A DNA stretch of 39,572 bases from NCBI GenBank assembly GCA_022760355.1, contig JALEGB010000053.1, positions 1 to 39,572 on the forward strand. The letters are read 5' to 3'. Origin of the DNA: Neomegalonema sp. GTDB taxonomy: Bacteria > Pseudomonadota > Alphaproteobacteria > Rhodobacterales > Rhodobacteraceae. The notes below the pieces were generated by a model, which saw nothing but the letters and a program-made list of their open reading frames with translations, had not been told where the DNA came from and ran no database searches. A program made the translations under genes and the position numbers. This document shows, piece after piece, positions 1 to 8,003 of the stretch (positions are counted from its first letter, which is position 1; each line of letters starts with the position of its first letter).

Positions 1-1573
1 GCATTCGACTCCGGGCGTCACGCTGATTTCACCGCCGCCGCATCATGACATCTACTCGATCGAAGATCTGGCGCAGCTGATCTACGATCTGAAGCAGATC
101 AACCCGGACGCAAAAGTTACGGTGAAGCTGGTTGCTTCTTCGGGCGTCGGCACCATCGCGGCTGGCGTGGCGAAGGCGAAGGCGGATGTTATTCTGATCT
201 CGGGCCACAATGGCGGCACGGGCGCGAGCCCGCAGACGTCGATCAAATATTGTGGTCTGCCGTGGGAGATGGGCCTGACGGAGGCGCATCAGGTTTTGTC
301 GCTCAACAATCTGCGGGAGCGTGTGACGCTGCGGACGGATGGCGGCATTCGCACTGGCCGCGACGTGGTGATGGCTGCGATGATGGGCGCCGAAGAGTAT
401 GGCGTTGGCACCGCTGCTCTGGTCGCCATGGGCTGCATCATGGTGCGTCAGTGTCAGTCGAACACCTGCCCGGTCGGCGTGTGCACCCAAGACCCGAAGC
501 TGCGCGCGAAGTTTGAGGGCTCGGCCGAGAAGGTTGTTAATCTCTTCACCTTTATCGCGACCGAAGTACGTGAGATCCTGGCTGAGCTCGGCCTGAAATC
601 GCTCGATGAAGCGATTGGTCGGGCCGATCTGCTGACCCAGGTTTCCCGCGGCGCCGCCCATCTCGACGATCTGGATATGAACCCGATGTTGGTTCGCGTC
701 GATGAGGGGCGTGAGGTGAGCTATCAGCTGAACCGTCCGCGTACGGAGGTCGATGACACGCTGGATGCGCAAATCATCCGGGATGCTGAGCCGTTCTTTA
801 AGGATGGCGAGAAAATGCAGCTGTCCTACACCGTGCGGAATACGGCGCGCACGATCGGCTCGCGGGTTTCGAGCCATATCGTGCGTCGGTTCGGAATGCG
901 GAATAAGCTGCAGCGCGACCATCTCACAGTGCACCTGACCGGATCGGCGGGGCAGTCGCTGGGCGCCTTCGCGGCGCCAGGCCTGAAGCTGGTCGTGCAT
1001 GGCGATGCGAACGACTATGTGGGCAAAGGGCTGTCCGGCGGCGAAATCGTTGTTCGGCCGCCGCTGGGCAGCCCGCTCAAACCGCAGGACAACACGATTA
1101 TCGGCAACACTGTGCTCTATGGCGCGACCGGCGGCCGCTTGTTCGCCAATGGTCAAGCGGGTGAGCGGTTCGCGGTGCGGAACTCTGGCGCGGACGTCGT
1201 TGTCGAGGGCGCGGGCTCGAACGCCTGTGAATATATGACGGGCGGTCGCGCGGTCATCCTGGGCGCGGTGGGCGACAATTTCGGCGCGGGCATGACGGGC
1301 GGCATGGCGTTCATCTATGACGCCAACGATTCGTTCCCATCGCGGATGAATGATGAGAGCATCGTTCATGTGCGCCTCGGCGCGGCCTATTGGGAAGCTG
1401 AGCTGATCGGTTTGATTGAGGCGCATCGCGATGAGACTGGCTCGCCGCTCGCATCGGAGTTGCTCCTGCACTGGGATGAAGCGCGGTCGCGCTTCTGGCA
1501 GGTTTGCCCGAAGGAGATGCTTAGCCGTATCCCACATCCATTGTCGGATGAGGCGAGCGCTGAAAGCGCCTGA
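1..1573 (+). CDS. gltB: Glutamate synthase large subunit, C-terminal part (5' end outside window)
   Basis: This is the last roughly 520 codons of the NADPH-dependent glutamate synthase alpha subunit, which makes two glutamates from 2-oxoglutarate and glutamine. The reading frame is open from base 2 (HSTPGVTLISPPPHHDIYSI...), so the gene enters from the left; an intact family member is about 1500 residues. Visible parts are the end of the FMN-binding synthase domain and the [3Fe-4S] cluster cysteines in GCIMVRQCQSNTCPVG, with the C-x5-C-x4-C spacing known for the family. They are followed by the glycine-rich C-terminal beta-helix (GLSGGEIVVRPP, GATGGRLFANGQAGERFAVR). A strong intrinsic terminator follows the stop codon. 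The identification is secure; the missing N-terminal amidotransferase domain is outside the window. Confidence 0.97.
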   Translation, partial: HSTPGVTLISPPPHHDIYSIEDLAQLIYDLKQINPDAKVTVKLVASSGVGTIAAGVAKAKADVILISGHNGGTGASPQTSIKYCGLPWEMGLTEAHQVLSLNNLRERVTLRTDGGIRTGRDVVMAAMMGAEEYGVGTAALVAMGCIMVRQCQSNTCPVGVCTQDPKLRAKFEGSAEKVVNLFTFIATEVREILAELGLKSLDEAIGRADLLTQVSRGAAHLDDLDMNPMLVRVDEGREVSYQLNRPRTEVDDTLDAQIIRDAEPFFKDGEKMQLSYTVRNTARTIGSRVSSHIVRRFGMRNKLQRDHLTVHLTGSAGQSLGAFAAPGLKLVVHGDANDYVGKGLSGGEIVVRPPLGSPLKPQDNTIIGNTVLYGATGGRLFANGQAGERFAVRNSGADVVVEGAGSNACEYMTGGRAVILGAVGDNFGAGMTGGMAFIYDANDSFPSRMNDESIVHVRLGAAYWEAELIGLIEAHRDETGSPLASELLLHWDEARSRFWQVCPKEMLSRIPHPLSDEASAESA

Positions 1574-1604
1574 CCGGTTATTCCACCGGGGCAAGAAACT
1601 AAAA

Positions 1605-1640
1605 AACGCCAGCTGCCAAATGGGGGCTGGCGTTCTTTTT
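1605..1640 (+). terminator. Intrinsic terminator of gltB
   Basis: A perfect 9-bp stem (AACGCCAGC at 1605-1613 with GCTGGCGTT at 1626-1634) is followed by CTTTTT at 1635-1640. It lies 31 nt after the gltB stop codon and is a textbook factor-independent terminator. Confidence 0.92.
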
Positions 1641-1673
1641 AGATGTTTGCGATGCGCTGGCCCAGCGGGGCGG

Positions 1674-1718
1674 CCTATAGCTTGTTGATGTTTCGCGGAA
1701 CCATCAACAAGCTATAGG
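1674..1718. repeat. Long perfect palindrome (17-bp arms)
   Basis: CCTATAGCTTGTTGATG (1674-1690) and its exact reverse complement CATCAACAAGCTATAGG (1702-1718) flank 11 bases. The centre can pair further after one mismatch (TTC/GAA around a GCG loop), so RNA from either strand would form a hairpin of about 21 bp. It lies between two convergent genes. It is far too long for a normal terminator and no coding sequence covers it. From memory it resembles dispersed intergenic palindromes of alphaproteobacteria; only one copy is present here. Confidence 0.8.
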
Positions 1719-1778
1719 TCTTTGTTTTGTCGCGTGTTTTATGCGAAGATCGGTTCCCACTTTTCGCAACGCACCCTA
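1719..1778. repeat. Second half of intergenic repeat, ending in a stop codon
   Basis: Directly abutting the palindrome is a T-rich stretch, then GCGAA and TTCGC half-sites around GATCGGTTCCCACT, ending in CGCACCCTAG. The core GGTTCCCACTTTTCG resembles, from memory, a very common short intergenic palindrome in Rhizobiales and relatives. Read on the minus strand, the final CTAG supplies the TAG stop codon of the neighbouring Clp-N-like gene. Calling this and the previous entry one composite element is an inference. Confidence 0.5.
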
Positions 1779-3485
1779 GCGTCGCACCAGTTCAGATTGG
1801 CCGTTCATGCCCGCCATTTGCCGGTCTCGCGTCGCGGCCCAGCCGAAATCCGGCGTCAGCCGTGCGAACATGTTGCGGATGCCAAAGCCGCGGCGCGGCT
1901 CTTCGACGAACGGGGCCTCTTGAGCGACGACCTCAGGCTCCGGCTCAGGCCGCCGCACATGCATCGCCAAGGCGTGGAGCGATGCTTCGTCATGAATGAT
2001 CTCGGCGGGGTCCGCCATGACCTGACGGTCCCGTTGATCCTCAATCGCCAGCGGCGGTTCCTCGAACTCAACGTTGAGCGCCGGTTGCTCGCCGCTCTCC
2101 GTTTCGGCTGCTGGTCGCTGCAGGACGATCAGGCTATGCACTGCTTTGCTGAGCTGCGCGTTGTCCGCCGTCAGGAGGGCGAGCGCGTGATGAACCTGCG
2201 CTTGTTCCCCTTTGATGATTTTCAGCGACGTGCGGACTTGCTCGAACGCGCGGAACTGCGGGTCGCGCAGCAGTTCATCGCGTGTCGCGCGGAGAATTGG
2301 CAGCGCCGACTCCCCCAGATTGACGCCTTCGCCCGTCATCAGCTCCTCAGGCTCCCGGCTGGTGACGAAGGCCGCGAGATCATTGGCGATCCGATAGCGG
2401 CGGTCTTTCTGCAATTCATCCTGCAGCAAGGTCATCACATTTTCGCTGCGATTGACGATTGAGGCGAAGGCGGGCTCCGAGGCGACGGCGTTCTGCGCTT
2501 GCTTGGCGATTCGGGCCATCTCCGCGGTCTGCCGGGCGCGCGATGCTTCCGCCTCGAGCTCATGAGCGGTTTTCGGCCGGAGAGAGAGGCGCTCTTTCTC
2601 GGAGAGCTGCGCACGCAAGGCTTGGCCGGCGTCGGAGGTTTCATCAAGAGCGATCGCGCGCACCGCCAGTTCGCTGTTGACTTCGTCGGCGCCGGCGAGC
2701 TCCGCAAGCTCAGACGCCTGCGCCATTAGTCGCCGCAGCCCGCGGCTTGGGGCGGGCGGCCGTTTCTCCGGCGCAGTTTGGGCGGCCGGCGCGGGGCGCG
2801 TCGGATCAGCGGCGCCGGCGCTATTTGTATGCGATGCGCCGGGCGCCGGCGGCGAATAATGGTAGCTGGGCGTCGCGCCGAGGCGAACATTTGAGCCGCC
2901 ATACCCGTCCTGGCGATCATAGTCCGAGCGGAACCGATCGCGGTCGACTCCGTGATCTGCGTCGTGGCCGTTCGTTGGCCGCGCCGCTGCGCCATAGCCG
3001 TTATCATAGCCGCCATTGCGGCTGTAGGACTCCGACGAATCGCCGAGCCGGTATCCGCTGCGGGCGTGAGGTTCGCTCGCGGCGGAGCGCAAAGCCGCAT
3101 GCGCGGCGCTGAGCCCGTCCAGCGGGGCGGCCGTTTGGCGTGGCGAGCCGAATGGCGCGCTCGGCTGAGGTTGGGCTGGCGCATCCGCCTTCGGCGCTGG
3201 CGCAGTTTCCGCCGCAGGCTCCATATTCAAAACGGCAGGCTGCGGCATCGCCGCTTCGCCGATTTTCTGCCGGCAAAATGTGCGCAGCCGCTCGATCTCG
3301 ACGCCTCGGGTGGCGAAATAGACCGCTGCGTCGACATCCTCCAGCAGCGCGGCGAGGAAATGCTCCACCGCGACCTCGTCCTTCGCCGCACGTTTCGCCG
3401 TTTCAAAAGCAGCTTTCAGCGACGCTTCCAGGCGATGCGTCTTCGGCAGCCAGCCGAGCAGTTCAATAGCAGTCGCAGCCGACAT
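1776..3485 (-). CDS. Orphan protein with two separated Clp-N-like repeats
   Basis: A 569-residue protein that I cannot assign to a named family. Residues 18-75 (LEASLKAAFETAKRAAKDEV, then AVEHFLAALLED) resemble one repeat of the ClpA/ClpB N-terminal substrate-recognition domain. Residues 249-295 (GLRRLMAQASELAELAGADE, then VNSELAVRAIAL) resemble the second repeat. Between them lie about 170 residues of Pro/Ala-rich and then Gly/Tyr/Asp/Arg-rich low complexity. The rest is charged and mostly helical (about 300-450), with an acidic tail (460-530) and a basic C-terminus. There is no Walker A or B motif, so it is not an unfoldase. No signal peptide or membrane segment is seen. The start is well supported by GGGGAG seven bases upstream. 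It could be an adaptor or a structural protein; its function is unknown. It is monocistronic, convergent with gltB and divergent from the next gene. Confidence 0.75.
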   Translation of the reverse strand: MSAATAIELLGWLPKTHRLEASLKAAFETAKRAAKDEVAVEHFLAALLEDVDAAVYFATRGVEIERLRTFCRQKIGEAAMPQPAVLNMEPAAETAPAPKADAPAQPQPSAPFGSPRQTAAPLDGLSAAHAALRSAASEPHARSGYRLGDSSESYSRNGGYDNGYGAAARPTNGHDADHGVDRDRFRSDYDRQDGYGGSNVRLGATPSYHYSPPAPGASHTNSAGAADPTRPAPAAQTAPEKRPPAPSRGLRRLMAQASELAELAGADEVNSELAVRAIALDETSDAGQALRAQLSEKERLSLRPKTAHELEAEASRARQTAEMARIAKQAQNAVASEPAFASIVNRSENVMTLLQDELQKDRRYRIANDLAAFVTSREPEELMTGEGVNLGESALPILRATRDELLRDPQFRAFEQVRTSLKIIKGEQAQVHHALALLTADNAQLSKAVHSLIVLQRPAAETESGEQPALNVEFEEPPLAIEDQRDRQVMADPAEIIHDEASLHALAMHVRRPEPEPEVVAQEAPFVEEPRRGFGIRNMFARLTPDFGWAATRDRQMAGMNGQSELVRR

Positions 3486-3829
3486 GATCCGGCTCCCCAG
3501 TCGGATAAGTTGAATCGCTAAAGAAGGCTTCCCCGGCCCTCTCTCCTCGGCGCTGCGTTAATGGAAGTTAATGGCGAAATCTAGGAGAGTCTTTCGCCCC
3601 ATTGGCAACTTTTCTTGATCCGTTCTCGGCTCGCGGGCTCAAGTATTTGCAGGCGTGCATATTTGGCGTTGCAATTATTCACTTACTCTATATCCGGCGC
3701 GCGCCGCTATATATCGACTGCGGAGTTTCAGCGAACAATGCGTTTCTATCATAGCATCTGGTGCGCGAGGGCGAACGATCGATTTAGAAGAGAGCGCGAT
3801 GGGGCGCTGGTTTGCGAAAGGAGTTTCCG
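3486..3829. other. Divergent intergenic region with GC-rich palindrome
   Basis: This 344-bp space between two divergent genes must hold both promoters. It contains a perfect 12-bp palindrome, CGGCGCGCGCCG (3695-3706), flanked on both sides by TATA-like tracts (TATATC at 3689-3694 and CTATATAT at 3707-3714). It also has a direct repeat TTAATGG around 3559-3575. I cannot place a convincing -35/-10 pair. The short reading frames here have no coding character. Confidence 0.4.
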
Positions 3830-4825
3830 ATGGGGATGCTGATTGACGGCGCGTGGATTCATGATGATGGCGCGCAGACGGTTGGCGATGGCAGTTTCCA
3901 GCGGAAGCCCTCCACGATTCGAAATTGGATTACGCCGGACGGCGCGGCGGGGCCAACCGGCGAAGGAGGCTTTAAGGCGGAGCCGGGGCGGTATCACCTT
4001 TACGTCGCTTGGGCTTGTCCGTGGGCGCATCGAACGCTGATCTTTCGCGCTCTCAAGGGGCTGGAGGATATGATCGACGTTTCCGTCGTCCATTGGTTCA
4101 AGGGCGATGAGGGCTGGACGTTTGAAGACGGTCCAGACGTGACGCCCGACCCGGTTTTTAACGCACGCACGATCTACGAGATCTACGCGAAAGCGCAGTC
4201 TGACTTCACCGGCCGATGCTCGGTTCCGTTATTGCTGGATAAGAAGACGGGCCGGATGGTCAGCAACGAAAGCTCTGAGATCATTCGGATGTTTGGCGCA
4301 GCTTTCGATGAGGTGGGCGCAGCGCCCGGCGACTATTATCCGCGAGCGTTGCGGGCTGAAATTGACGCTGTAAATGAGCGGATCTACGACACGTTGAATA
4401 ATGGCGTCTATCGCTGTGGGTTCGCCAAATCACAGTCGGCGTATGACGCAGCAAGCGCAGCATTATTCGAAACGTTAGACTGGCTTGAAGCGCGGCTTGG
4501 CGCCCAGAGATATTTAGTTGGCGACCAAATTACGGAAGCCGACTGGCGCTTGTTCGTCACTTTGTACAGATTCGATGCTGTCTACAACAGTCATTTCAAA
4601 TGCACGCAAAAGCGTATTGTCGACTACCCGGCGCTTTGGGCCTATACGCGGGAGCTTTATCAGGTTCCCGGCGTAAGGGAGACCACGCATCTGGCGGATA
4701 CGCGCCGCCATTATTTCGGCAGCCACCACACCGTCAATCCGTATGGGGTATTGCCGCTGCTGCCTGCCGGGCTTGATTTTGACGCGCCGCACGGCCGTGA
4801 AAGCGCTTTCGGCACAGCATCGTGA
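3830..4825 (+). CDS. Glutathionyl-hydroquinone reductase (omega-like GST)
   Basis: A 331-residue cytoplasmic enzyme of the YqjG/PcpF/ECM4 family. These enzymes reduce glutathionyl-hydroquinones to hydroquinones, using a second glutathione. The thioredoxin-fold active site is WACPWAHRTL with Cys63 as the nucleophile. The glutathione gamma-glutamyl contact is SNESSEIIRMF, and the C-terminal helical domain has the family-typical YRFDAVYNSHFKC and YPALWAYTRELYQ segments. The ATG at 3830 was chosen because GAAAGGAG sits just upstream; an in-frame TTG 18 bases earlier has no such site. It is followed after 81 bp by a metallo-hydrolase gene, possibly co-transcribed, although a GC-rich hairpin lies between them. 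Confidence 0.93.
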   Translation: MGMLIDGAWIHDDGAQTVGDGSFQRKPSTIRNWITPDGAAGPTGEGGFKAEPGRYHLYVAWACPWAHRTLIFRALKGLEDMIDVSVVHWFKGDEGWTFEDGPDVTPDPVFNARTIYEIYAKAQSDFTGRCSVPLLLDKKTGRMVSNESSEIIRMFGAAFDEVGAAPGDYYPRALRAEIDAVNERIYDTLNNGVYRCGFAKSQSAYDAASAALFETLDWLEARLGAQRYLVGDQITEADWRLFVTLYRFDAVYNSHFKCTQKRIVDYPALWAYTRELYQVPGVRETTHLADTRRHYFGSHHTVNPYGVLPLLPAGLDFDAPHGRESAFGTAS

Positions 4826-4860
4826 CTTCCGTGAGCCGCGGATCGGCGTAGGGAGAGCGT

Positions 4861-4882
4861 CGCCGCCCCCCATCGGGCGGCG
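4861..4882 (+). other. GC-rich hairpin between two genes
   Basis: CGCCGCCC (4861-4868) pairs with GGGCGGCG (4875-4882) around a 6-base loop. No T-run follows, so it is at most a partial terminator or mRNA stabiliser ahead of the metallo-hydrolase. Confidence 0.5.
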
Positions 4883-4906
4883 CACATTCGATATCGGAGA
4901 GTATTC

Positions 4907-5860
4907 ATGACCAACCGTCGCGATTTCCTCGCTGTTTCCGCCGGTCTCGTTCTCACCCCATTTCTGCCAGGCGCCGCTTTTGCAGCCGGCGGCGCGACGC
5001 AGGTTGTCGGCGTCTACCGCCGTAGCGTCGGGGACATCACGGTGACGGCGCTGTTAGATGGTTTTCTAAAAATCGATCCGAAGGTTCTGACCGGCTATGA
5101 CGCGGCGACGGCGGACAAGCTGCTGCGCGAGGCCTTTCTGGCCGCCGGCCCGATTGACACGTCGGTCAACGCCTATGTCGTTCAGACCGGCGGCAAGACG
5201 GTCCTTGTCGATGGCGGGGCCGCGACGGCGTTTGGCCCGACGCTCGGCAAATTGGGGGCTGCGCTGGGCGCCGCCGGCGTGAAGCCGGAGGAAGTGGACG
5301 AGATTTTCTGCACCCACCTGCATCCTGACCATATCGGCGCTTTCACGACCGCCGAAGGGGCTGCGGCTTTCCCAAAGGCTCAGCTGCATGTGCATGAGGC
5401 CGACGCCGCGTTCTGGGGCAACGACGCGAATTTCGCCAAAGCGGGTGAAATGGCGCAAAACTTCGCGAAAGCGGCGCAGCGGGCGCTTGCCGCGTATAAG
5501 GATCGTACAATTTTGGTCAAAGACGGCGCCACTGTCGCGCCTGGCGCCACTGTTGCTCACCTGCCTGGGCACACGCCCGGCCATAGCGGTTTGATGGTGG
5601 CTTCCGGCGACGCGTCCATGTTGCTATGGGCGGACATCGTTCATGTCGGGCCGGTTCAGTTCCAAAATCCAAGCTGGACGATCCCGTTCGATGTTGATCA
5701 GCCCCTGGCGGCGAAGACGCGTGCGAAGACCCTCGACATGGCGGCGAGCGATCGTTTGGAAGTCGCGGGCGCGCATATCGATTTCCCGAGCTTTGGTTAT
5801 GTCGCCAAGGCCGGCGCAGGGTATCGTTTCACCCCATCGCGCTGGGACCACCAGTTATAA
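4907..5860 (+). CDS. Tat-exported metallo-beta-lactamase-fold hydrolase
   Basis: A 317-residue hydrolase. The N-terminus has a twin-arginine export signal (NRRDFL, a hydrophobic stretch, then AFA-AG as the likely cleavage site near residue 26), so it probably works in the periplasm. The zinc motif THLHPDH gives His137, His139, Asp141 and His142. Further metal ligands are expected in LPGHTPGHSGL and in the WADIVHVG segment. These residues place it in the lactonase/glyoxalase-like branch of the fold (homologues are often annotated as AHL lactonase-like), but the substrate cannot be told from sequence. The ATG follows GGAG by six bases. A strong terminator follows. Pairing with a glutathione-dependent quinone enzyme hints at detoxification, which is an inference. 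Confidence 0.9.
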   Translation: MTNRRDFLAVSAGLVLTPFLPGAAFAAGGATQVVGVYRRSVGDITVTALLDGFLKIDPKVLTGYDAATADKLLREAFLAAGPIDTSVNAYVVQTGGKTVLVDGGAATAFGPTLGKLGAALGAAGVKPEEVDEIFCTHLHPDHIGAFTTAEGAAAFPKAQLHVHEADAAFWGNDANFAKAGEMAQNFAKAAQRALAAYKDRTILVKDGATVAPGATVAHLPGHTPGHSGLMVASGDASMLLWADIVHVGPVQFQNPSWTIPFDVDQPLAAKTRAKTLDMAASDRLEVAGAHIDFPSFGYVAKAGAGYRFTPSRWDHQL

Positions 5861-5892
5861 GGCGCTTTGAATACCCTATTGGGGATGAGATC

Positions 5893-5920
5893 GGGGGCGA
5901 GCGCTATCGCCCCCTTTTTT
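5893..5920 (+). terminator. Intrinsic terminator after the metallo-hydrolase
   Basis: GGGGGCGA (5893-5900) and TCGCCCCC (5907-5914) form a perfect 8-bp stem with a 6-base loop, followed by six T (5915-5920). It ends the plus-strand transcript before the convergent mutY gene. Confidence 0.92.
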
Positions 5921-5969
5921 GCGCGTATCAGGTCTGCGCCGATCGCCGATGTTGGAGGGGGGCGCGGGC

Positions 5970-7049
5970 CTATCCGGCCGTATCCTGGTCCAGCTGCGAA
6001 AATGCCAGCCTCGCGGCCTTGGCCATCAATGTCGGCAGCGCGACGGCGTCCAGGCGTTCACGCGCCACCCATTCCCCCTCAGCTGCGCCCGTGTCCGAGA
6101 CGCGTGCGACGCGAAGCGACAGCCGCAGGTGAAAATGGGTGAATGTATGCCGGGCTTCGGTGTCGATCGCGCGCCAAGCCGCGGCGAAGGGTTGGGCCCG
6201 CGCAACCTCCGCGTCGTCGGGTGGCGTCTCGCGCCAGTCCGAGCCGGGAAAGCCAAGCATTCCGCCAAGAAGCCCCTTATCCGGCCGCTTTTGCAGCCAT
6301 AGCCGCGCGTTTGGATCCATAGCGATATAGGCGACTCCATACCGCGTCGGCTTCGGGGCTTTGGCGCGCTTTCGCGGCAGCTCTTGCGCCAGCCCCGCCC
6401 TGCGTCCGGCGCAATCGCGCATCCAGGGGCACAGGCCGCAGGCCGGCGTTTTGGGGGTGCAGATCGTTGCGCCCAGATCCATCATCGCTTGGGCGAAATC
6501 ACCTGGACGTTGTTGGGGCGTCAGGGCTTCGGCGTGCGCACGGATCTCGGGCTTTGCGTCGGGCAGCGGGGTTTCCACGGCGTAGGCCCGCGCCAACACC
6601 CGTTCATAATTGCCGTCGACAGGCGTGGCGGGTTGATCAAACGCGATCGCCGCAATTGCCGCCGCGGTGTAGGGGCCGACGCCCGGCAATTTCAGCAGCT
6701 CGGGCTCCGTTTCGGGAAATGCGCCGCCGAGCGTTGTGGCGACATGCTCCGCGCAGGCGTGTAGATTGCGCGCGCGGGCGTAATATCCAAGTCCCGCCCA
6801 GGCCGCCAGCACCTCATCTCTCGGCGCCGCCGCCAGATCCTGAACCCTTGGCCAACGTGCGATAAATCGATTGAAATAGGGGCCGACCGTCGCGACGGTT
6901 GTCTGCTGCAGCATGACTTCGGAGAGCCAGACGAAATAGGCGGGCGTGCGGTCAGAGGCGCCGGGCGGGGCGCGCCAAGGCAGACGGCGAGCGCTGCGAT
7001 CATACCAGTCAAGCAGCGCGTCGGCGGCGCGTTCGGGCGAACTCAGCAT
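5970..7049 (-). CDS. mutY: A/G-specific adenine DNA glycosylase
   Basis: A 359-residue base-excision repair enzyme that removes adenine mispaired with 8-oxoguanine. Family residues are clear: catalytic Glu44 in SEVMLQQTTV, the helix-hairpin-helix LPGVGPYTA, and Asp145 in PVDGNYERV. The [4Fe-4S] ligands are Cys197, Cys204, Cys207 and Cys213, in the spacing C-x6-C-x2-C-x5-C. The C-terminal third is the NUDIX-like domain that senses 8-oxoG (WLQKRPDKGLLGGMLGFPG). The start was set at the ATG of MLSSPERAADALLDWY because that matches the usual family N-terminus; an in-frame GTG at 7106 would add 19 residues. No good ribosome site supports either. It is divergent from the DUF721 gene, an arrangement I recall as conserved in alphaproteobacteria. 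Confidence 0.95.
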   Translation of the reverse strand: MLSSPERAADALLDWYDRSARRLPWRAPPGASDRTPAYFVWLSEVMLQQTTVATVGPYFNRFIARWPRVQDLAAAPRDEVLAAWAGLGYYARARNLHACAEHVATTLGGAFPETEPELLKLPGVGPYTAAAIAAIAFDQPATPVDGNYERVLARAYAVETPLPDAKPEIRAHAEALTPQQRPGDFAQAMMDLGATICTPKTPACGLCPWMRDCAGRRAGLAQELPRKRAKAPKPTRYGVAYIAMDPNARLWLQKRPDKGLLGGMLGFPGSDWRETPPDDAEVARAQPFAAAWRAIDTEARHTFTHFHLRLSLRVARVSDTGAAEGEWVARERLDAVALPTLMAKAARLAFSQLDQDTAG

Positions 7050-7187
7050 CGGTGTCGCCGGTTGTGCGGCGCGCGGGGCGAAATCATACGATGGTCCAAC
7101 TAACACTTGAGAGTCTTTTCATTCCGGCACAACTTAGCGGTTCAGGCTGCGGCGGAAAGCGCCGCTGCGCCCGCTATGGAGCCGCAA

Positions 7188-7937
7188 ATGGTCGGACGGA
7201 CAAGCGGCGACGCCGCCGATGGGGGAAAAGGCCGCAAAGCCAGCGGATCTCGCTCAGGATCAAAATCCAAACGCAAGCCGTCGACCCGCGCAAAAAGTGC
7301 GAGCGCAAAGGGCGCCGCGCCGACGCCAGAGCCTCTGCGCGGCCGCGCGCGCGGGCTTGAGCCGGCCTCTAAGTTCCTAAGCGGAGCGCTGGCGGACGCA
7401 GCTGCGAAGCGCGGGATTGCTGAGACAAAACTAATGACCCGGTGGGACGAAATCGTCGGGGCTGATTTGGGGGCCGCAACGCAACCTTTACGGCTGAAAC
7501 GCCGGGGAGGCCTGGCGTTGGGCGGCGTGTTGGCCGTTGCCGTTGATGGCGCGCGGGCGACCGAAATAGAGCATAAAATCCCACAGATCATTGAGCGGGT
7601 GAACGCCTATTACGGTTATCGCGCGGTCGCAGAAATTGCGCTGACGCAAGCGGTCGACGCGTCTTATAAGCCGCAGATCAAGCCCTCGCGCCGGCCGAAG
7701 CGACTTGTCGCGACCGAGGATGAAAAGCGCCAGGCGGCCGAGATTGCCGGCGGGATCGAAGACAACGCGCTGCGCGCCGCGCTGGCGCGACTTGGCGAGA
7801 ATGTGATCGCAAGGGCGGCGGAAAAGCGACGCGGGCCCGTATATGGGGATAAGCGAGCTCAATCCGATCCGGCGCGGCCGTCTGCCGAAGGCGTTGCATC
7901 TAAAACGTCGTCGACAAGACCGGGTGGGGAGGATTAG
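7188..7937 (+). CDS. DUF721 protein, DciA-like
   Basis: A 249-residue protein with a very basic, Ser/Lys/Arg-rich N-terminus (about residues 1-60). It is followed by a DUF721 domain (roughly 65-160, including TKLMTRWDEIVGADLGAATQ and LAVAVDGARATEIEHKIPQI) and a basic tail. DUF721 includes DciA, the loader of the replicative helicase DnaB in bacteria lacking DnaC; assigning that role here is an inference from the family. The ATG at 7188 was chosen because GGAG lies six bases upstream; an ATG at 7176 and a TTG at 7107 are weaker. It heads a plus-strand group with the dsbA-like gene and smc. Long disordered tails flank the domain. Confidence 0.82.
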   Translation: MVGRTSGDAADGGKGRKASGSRSGSKSKRKPSTRAKSASAKGAAPTPEPLRGRARGLEPASKFLSGALADAAAKRGIAETKLMTRWDEIVGADLGAATQPLRLKRRGGLALGGVLAVAVDGARATEIEHKIPQIIERVNAYYGYRAVAEIALTQAVDASYKPQIKPSRRPKRLVATEDEKRQAAEIAGGIEDNALRAALARLGENVIARAAEKRRGPVYGDKRAQSDPARPSAEGVASKTSSTRPGGED

Positions 7938-8003
7938 GGAAGAGCGGTCGCGTTTTGGGAAGGAACGGCGCGCTGAGACTGGCCGCCAAATCAGGAGATT
8001 CCG

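Noticed and set aside
29-1594. Long minus-strand open frame opposite gltB
   Set aside because: It lies antisense to a clear gltB coding region, is rich in Arg/His as expected for a shadow frame in GC-rich DNA, and has no recognisable domain or ribosome site.
3559-3575. TTAATGGAAGTTAATGG as a CtrA binding site
   Set aside because: The two TTAA halves are six bases apart rather than the seven required by the TTAA-N7-TTAA consensus, so I list it only as a direct repeat.
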